A DNA stretch of 64,000 nt. It comes from Enterococcus mundtii (GTDB lineage: Bacteria > Bacillota > Bacilli > Lactobacillales > Enterococcaceae). This document shows, piece by piece, positions 59,598 to 64,000 of this stretch. The number at the start of each line of letters is the position of its first letter. Within the stretch, counting starts at the first letter, position 1. The position numbers and the translations under genes are program-made. Location: assembly GCF_002947535.1 (NCBI RefSeq), contig NZ_PUAP01000019.1, positions 30,312 to 94,311 of the forward strand. Direction: 5' to 3'. The notes under the pieces are model-generated. The model was not told the DNA's origin. It worked only from the letters and a program-made list of their open reading frames with translations, and did not search any database.

Positions 59598-60452
59598 TTA
59601 CCATAACCCCGGTACTGCCTTTGTAATGATTTTCTCTTGTGTAAAAGGGTGGGTCATATGGAGTTCAAACGCATGGAGCATCAAACGTTTTGCTGACTTC
59701 GTTTGATAGAGCGGGTCACCAACAATGGGGTGGCCTTGATTTGCTAAATGTACACGGATTTGGTGGGTTCGTCCTGTATCCAAGACACAATAGACCTTTG
59801 TTTTATCTGCTGAAACTTCGGCGACTTGGACATGTGTGATGGCTGGTTGCCCATTTCTTGGATCGACCACTCGTTTGCGACGATCATGCCGATCTCTACC
59901 GATTTTGTCTGTGATCGTTACATCTTGAGAAATTTTACCCCAGACAACGGCTTGGTAACGGCGGTAGATTTTTTTCTGTTCCAACATTCTACCTAAAATA
60001 GGCAAAACAAAAGGATTTTTAGCAAACAGAACAGCACCACTCGTTTCTTTATCTAAGCGATGAACGACATATGGACGTTGTTTTTTTTGATCTAAGTAAG
60101 CAGCAAGATGATTCAATAACGTATTCGTTTCCGTCGGTTCATTCGGATGCGTTTTGATACCGACTGGTTTATTGACAATGATCAAGTGCTCGTCCTCGTA
60201 CAACACGCTGACTTTTGTTGCTTCCCCCAATTGGATCTCTTGGTAACTATAGTCAGTTTCCTCAAAGTGCAAAGTGATTTGATCTCCAGCTTTTGCTTCG
60301 TGATGGAATAAAACAGGTTCGCGATTCAATAAGACGTTTTTACGTATACGCAAAAAGTGACGAACTTTTCTTGGTACAAGCCACTCATTTTCTAATAATT
60401 CTCGAATCGTCATGGTTGGATGAGATTCAGGTAACGTGATCGTGATGTCCAC
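59598..60452 (-). CDS. RluA-family ribosomal pseudouridine synthase (RluD-like)
   Basis: This ~284-residue enzyme has an N-terminal S4-like RNA-binding region (TIRELLENEWLVPRKVRHFL) and the RluA catalytic motif VVHRLDKETSGAVLFAKN, whose aspartate attacks uridine. GRTHQIRVHLANQGHPIVGDPLY completes the family signature. It probably modifies 23S rRNA. The frame begins at ATG 60485, which lacks a ribosome site; GTG 60452 follows GAAAGGTG at good spacing and is preferred. It diverges from the penicillin-binding protein gene. Confidence 0.88.
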   Translation of the reverse strand: MDITITLPESHPTMTIRELLENEWLVPRKVRHFLRIRKNVLLNREPVLFHHEAKAGDQITLHFEETDYSYQEIQLGEATKVSVLYEDEHLIIVNKPVGIKTHPNEPTETNTLLNHLAAYLDQKKQRPYVVHRLDKETSGAVLFAKNPFVLPILGRMLEQKKIYRRYQAVVWGKISQDVTITDKIGRDRHDRRKRVVDPRNGQPAITHVQVAEVSADKTKVYCVLDTGRTHQIRVHLANQGHPIVGDPLYQTKSAKRLMLHAFELHMTHPFTQEKIITKAVPGLW

Positions 60453-60662
60453 ATGCTCACACCTTTCATTGAAATTCAGATTCATTGTAACATTTTTAAC
60501 AGATATTTAAGAAAAAAATGGAAAATTTCTGTCATTTCATATGCTAAACTATCCTCACTATGTATAAATTAGCGCGTACACCTACATCTTAAGCAGGACG
60601 TCACGCATGCTTAGTTATGTTAAAATAAGAAGAATGAGATCATTAGACAGGAGAAGAAGTGC

Positions 60663-62837
60663 ATGGATTTTCAGAGCATTCTAGGAAGAATAAAAGCTGC
60701 GCTCGTCAGTTTTTGGCGATGGATCAAGCCCTATCTTGGACAATTCCATCGCTGGCGTAAGCGTGTGTGGAAGAAATATCATATCAATAAACTGATTTTA
60801 CTGATCGGTTTGATTGTTGTATTGATCACGAGTATTTATCTGTTTGTGTTAGCGAAACAAGCGAATGTTGAAACACTGAAATCTGGTTTGAGTCAGTCGA
60901 CCGTGATTTATGATAAAAACAACGAAGAGGCGGGGACCTTGTATGCACAAAAAGGGTCTTATGTGGAGTTAGATGCGATTTCTCCACTGATCCAAGATGC
61001 CGTTATCTCGACCGAAGACCGGAATTTTTATCAACATCCTGGTTTTGATATCAAAGGGATTGCCAGAGCAGCAGTAAGGATGATCACATCTGGTGGTACA
61101 GGCGGGGGTGGCGGAAGTACCATTACCCAACAGTTAGCCAAAAATGCGTATCTTACACTAGATCAAACGTTTGACCGAAAAGCAAAAGAACTTTTTCTAG
61201 CGATTGAAATCGAGAAGAAGTACAGCAAAGAAGAAATTTTAACGATGTATCTGAACAATGCCTATTTTGGTAATGGGGTTTGGGGCGTGCAAGATGCCTC
61301 TAGACGCTATTTCGGAGTGGATGCTAACAATGTCACGCTGTCTGAAGCTGCTACATTAGCTGGAATGTTAAAGGGACCCGGAATCTATAATCCGATCGAT
61401 CATCCAGAAAATGCCAATAATCGGAAAAATACGGTGCTAAGTGTGATGGCAGAAAACGGAAAAATCAGTGAAGAACAAGCCACTGCTGAGTCTCAAACGG
61501 ATATTACGCACTATTTGAATGATACGTATACTGGTTCGGAGTCTGGTTATCGTTATCCTTATTATTTTGATGCAGTGATTGATGAAGCTGTTAGTGAATA
61601 TGGCTTAGATGAAGCAGATGTCATGAACAAAGGCTATAAAATCTATACGTCATTGAATCAGAATTATCAGCAACAATTAGAAGCGACTTATCAAAATGAT
61701 GCGTTATTCCCTCCAAATGCGACAGATGGAGCCATGGTCCAATCAGGTTCAGTTGCACTAGATCCGAAAACTGGCGGGGTTGCAGCGCTGGTTGGTCGAC
61801 GTGGGGAGCATGTCTTTAGAGGATTCAACTTTGCGACGCAGATGAAACGTTCACCTGGTTCATCGATCAAACCACTTAGTGTGTTTGCTCCCGCATTAGA
61901 AGCTGGCTATACACCTTCAAGTATTCTTGAAGATAAACCACAATCTTATTACGATGCGCACAACTTTGATGGGACCTATCAAGGAGAAGTACCGATGTAT
62001 CAAGCAGTAGCCCAAAGTTTGAATTTACCTGCTGTGTGGTTACTTCATGAAATCGGACTTCAAAAAGGGTTTGATAAGACAAAAGAATTTGGCTTGCCTT
62101 TAGCTGATTCAGATAAGTATTACGGGTTAGCGTTAGGTGGTTTGGAAAATGGGGTCTCCCCAATGACCATGGCGGGAGCTTATGGCTCATTCGCCAATAA
62201 TGGAAAGATGTACACGCCGCATTTGATCACTAAGATCGTCGACTCTACTGGAGCGGTCATCGTTGATAATACCAACAGTAAACCAAAACAGGTCATTTCT
62301 GAAGAAACAGCAAATCAGATGACTAGCATGTTACTAGGTACGTTCTCTAATGGAACGGGTGTTGCAGCAAATCCATACGGTTATACGGTAGCTGGGAAAA
62401 CAGGAACGACAGAAACCAATTTTGATGCAACAAAAGCGAATGATCAATGGATCGTCGGGTATACCCCGGATGTAGTCATCTCTACTTGGTTGGGATTTGA
62501 AGAAGCGAGTGAACTTCACTACTTAGAAGGTACAAGTGGCAATGTGGTAGGGAAAGTCTTCAAATCCGCAGCAGAAGGTATTTTGCCTTACACCGATCAA
62601 ACAAGATTCAATGTGGCAGATGCTTATGCGACCGGTGGTCAAGTCGTCCCAGCAGATCAAGTGCCAGATAATTCACAAACCAATGAAGGAAATAATGGCA
62701 ACTGGCAAGACAATTTAGATCGTTATGGCGAACAAGCAAAAGACGGTCTAAGGAATTTTGGCGATATGCTGAGAGAAGGCGTACAAGGTATCGGTGACGC
62801 AACGCGAGATCTATGGCGTCGATTCCAAGGAGAGTAG
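60663..62837 (+). CDS. Class A penicillin-binding protein (glycosyltransferase/transpeptidase)
   Basis: This 724-residue bifunctional peptidoglycan synthase is of the PBP1A/PBP2A kind. A basic cytoplasmic start and one membrane segment (~42-64) precede the GT51 domain, with STEDRNFYQHPGFD, GGSTITQQLAKN, KELFLAIEIEKKYSKEEIL and NAYFGNGVWGVQDASRRYFG. A linker leads to the transpeptidase domain, with the active-site SxxK in SPGSSIKPL and KTG in VAGKTGTTETN. The C-terminal tail is rich in Asn, Gln and Gly. AGGAGAAG precedes the ATG. The tight link to a YlbF gene is common in this order. Confidence 0.94.
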   Translation: MDFQSILGRIKAALVSFWRWIKPYLGQFHRWRKRVWKKYHINKLILLIGLIVVLITSIYLFVLAKQANVETLKSGLSQSTVIYDKNNEEAGTLYAQKGSYVELDAISPLIQDAVISTEDRNFYQHPGFDIKGIARAAVRMITSGGTGGGGGSTITQQLAKNAYLTLDQTFDRKAKELFLAIEIEKKYSKEEILTMYLNNAYFGNGVWGVQDASRRYFGVDANNVTLSEAATLAGMLKGPGIYNPIDHPENANNRKNTVLSVMAENGKISEEQATAESQTDITHYLNDTYTGSESGYRYPYYFDAVIDEAVSEYGLDEADVMNKGYKIYTSLNQNYQQQLEATYQNDALFPPNATDGAMVQSGSVALDPKTGGVAALVGRRGEHVFRGFNFATQMKRSPGSSIKPLSVFAPALEAGYTPSSILEDKPQSYYDAHNFDGTYQGEVPMYQAVAQSLNLPAVWLLHEIGLQKGFDKTKEFGLPLADSDKYYGLALGGLENGVSPMTMAGAYGSFANNGKMYTPHLITKIVDSTGAVIVDNTNSKPKQVISEETANQMTSMLLGTFSNGTGVAANPYGYTVAGKTGTTETNFDATKANDQWIVGYTPDVVISTWLGFEEASELHYLEGTSGNVVGKVFKSAAEGILPYTDQTRFNVADAYATGGQVVPADQVPDNSQTNEGNNGNWQDNLDRYGEQAKDGLRNFGDMLREGVQGIGDATRDLWRRFQGE

Positions 62838-62904
62838 GCACTTTGAAAACGAATCACCTCATGTTACAATAGAGTTTATTAAATAGAAGAAAAGAGGCCG
62901 TCGT

Positions 62905-63246
62905 ATGTCAAATATTTATGATAGTGCAAATCAAATCGAACGTGAGATTCGTGAACTAAAAGAATTCAAAGAGCTAGAAGAAGCTTATGCAAAAGTAAAA
63001 GCGAATGAAGAAGCACATCAACTATTCAAAGATTTCCAAGCAATGCAAATCGAATTACAAGAAAAACAAATGAGCGGACAAGAATTCAGCGATGAAGATG
63101 CTGCCAAAGCACAAGAAATGGCAATGAAAATCCAAACTGAAGAAGTCATCAATGACTTGATGCAAAAAGAACAAGGATTCAGCACAATCATCAATGATTT
63201 GAACCGTATCATCATGACACCAGTACGCGACTTGTACAGCGAATAG
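62905..63246 (+). CDS. YlbF/YmcA family protein
   Basis: This 113-residue, almost entirely helical acidic protein has the family pattern [25 protein letters not shown] and later [20 protein letters not shown]. In Bacillus, YlbF, YmcA and YaaT form a complex that influences RNase Y and sporulation or competence; roles in cocci are less clear. AAAGAGG precedes the ATG. A strong terminator follows. Confidence 0.88.
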   Translation: MSNIYDSANQIEREIRELKEFKELEEAYAKVKANEEAHQLFKDFQAMQIELQEKQMSGQEFSDEDAAKAQEMAMKIQTEEVINDLMQKEQGFSTIINDLNRIIMTPVRDLYSE

Positions 63247-63265
63247 TCATCAGTAAAATAAATCT

Positions 63266-63305
63266 CTGGCATGAAACCTCTAAAGGATTTCATGCCAGTT
63301 TTTTT
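63266..63305 (+). terminator. Terminator after the YlbF-family gene
   Basis: CTGGCATGAAA pairs with TTTCATGCCAG, with CC/GG inside, followed by seven T. Confidence 0.93.
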
Positions 63306-63418
63306 ATGAAAAACAATTTTTTCTTTCAGAAGAAAAAGTGATGGACAGGCAAGGAGCATCCTTTGTTATCATTAAGTTGCAGAAAGACACCAATAAACAA
63401 ACGAGAGGATGTGAACCT

Positions 63419-63955
63419 ATGCGAAATAAAATGACGATCGAAATTACCGCACCTATTAAAGGTTTGAATGTTACGAAACCTTTTGATTTAGCTCTTTTCA
63501 ATCAATTTATTCTACATAAGCGAACAAAAGAGTTATTACATACACTAAAAAAAATGAAACATCAGCTTGTGGAAGAGTCATGGGCCTATGATAAAAACTT
63601 TCGTTGGGTATCCACAAAAACACATTTCGAGCATTATCAAAACTGTTTGATCTGGGCAGAAAAACTGGATCGAGTCATTTATCAGCGGTTAACAGAAAAA
63701 CAAAAAAATCATACGCCATTTTCTCTTCTTTCACTCATGGTAACTCATCGCTATATTCACGAATATGCACGTTATACAGTGAAAGACCAACGAATGATTT
63801 TCCAAGAAATCCGCCAAAGTCCACAAGTAGAAAACAAAGATCTTTTTATGTTTGAAAAATTAAAAGAGGGTGTTAGCTTAGCGATCACAGCTAGCAGACC
63901 TTCGCCTACGTTAGCGGAAAAACCAAAAAATAGGGATCGAACACAAAGCCTTTGA
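63419..63955 (+). CDS. Unknown 178-residue protein
   Basis: The predicted protein is soluble, basic and mostly helical (FILHKRTKELLHTLKKMKHQLVEESWAYD, then WAEKLDRVIYQRL). It has no signal peptide and no domain I recognise; the last 25 residues look disordered. The frame opens at 63338, inside the tail of the upstream terminator region, but GAGAGGATG before ATG 63419 favours the later start. It appears to be a single gene; the window ends 45 bases after it. Confidence 0.7.
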   Translation: MRNKMTIEITAPIKGLNVTKPFDLALFNQFILHKRTKELLHTLKKMKHQLVEESWAYDKNFRWVSTKTHFEHYQNCLIWAEKLDRVIYQRLTEKQKNHTPFSLLSLMVTHRYIHEYARYTVKDQRMIFQEIRQSPQVENKDLFMFEKLKEGVSLAITASRPSPTLAEKPKNRDRTQSL

Positions 63956-64000
63956 TCGTATCGGTAAGTCCTAATTTAATAGACAAAACAAAAACTTAAA

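Noticed and set aside
1..64000. CRISPR arrays, tRNA or rRNA genes, transposases, integrases and phage genes
   Set aside because: None was seen: there are no regularly spaced short repeats, no cloverleaf-like gene, and no recombinase or transposase motif in any long frame.

Overview
The window looks like the chromosome of a low-GC, lysine-type Gram-positive coccus of the Lactobacillales, most likely an Enterococcus. The evidence is a MurE ligase with the DDP-type motif expected of lysine-adding enzymes, PRD- and Mga-type regulators, CcpA-like operator sites, a YlbF/class A penicillin-binding protein pair, and large repeat-rich surface proteins. This is inferred from protein families; no rRNA or tRNA gene is present to confirm it. 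The window opens inside a gene.

Layout. (1) 1-6.9 kb: two tandem paralogous secreted repeat proteins, the first cut by the window edge. (2) 7.0-11.7 kb: a cellobiose-class PTS operon (EIIB, PRD activator, EIIA, a small membrane protein, EIIC) behind a promoter that contains a cre-like site. (3) 12.4-16.0 kb: a third large secreted protein with a beta-solenoid-like region and Ig-like repeats. (4) 16.1-28.4 kb: a Wzx/Wzy-type exopolysaccharide operon. It encodes both enzymes that make UDP-ManNAcA from UDP-GlcNAc, a WecG/TagA-family transferase, a chain-length regulator and tyrosine kinase, and an LCP attachment enzyme; a lipoprotein and a Mga-like regulator are embedded in it. (5) 28.6-37.3 kb: a cyclase-family enzyme and two tandem arrays of unrecognised paralogues (family A, four copies, one frameshifted; family B, three copies) on either side of murE. 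(6) 37.4-41.9 kb: a MurJ/SpoVB-type flippase, an RsuA-type pseudouridine synthase, and an AT-rich FtsE/X-like ABC pair lying between two near-identical terminators.

(7) 42.1-58.9 kb is a coherent glycan-foraging region: a CUT1 importer without its own ATPase, a YesL-like protein, a YesM/YesN two-component system, then a GntR/LacI-type regulator with a GH92 mannosidase diverging from GH125, GH38 and a ROK sugar kinase. None of the glycosidases has a signal peptide, so mannose-rich glycans are probably imported and trimmed in the cytoplasm. The gene set resembles the pneumococcal N-glycan system, gathered here at one locus. Cre-like sites overlap the promoters of the importer and the mannosidases.

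Between the two-component system and the mannosidases lie two tandem ~487-bp copies of what reads as a type I toxin-antitoxin module. Each has a 33-residue holin-like toxin, a 10-codon leader ORF, a hairpin that hides the toxin ribosome site, a shared bidirectional terminator and a convergent antisense promoter. (8) 59.0-64.0 kb: ordinary housekeeping genes (GyrI-like protein, RluA-type pseudouridine synthase, class A PBP, YlbF family) and one unknown gene.

The strongest candidates for undescribed biology are paralogue families A and B, and the leader-coupled tandem toxin modules.
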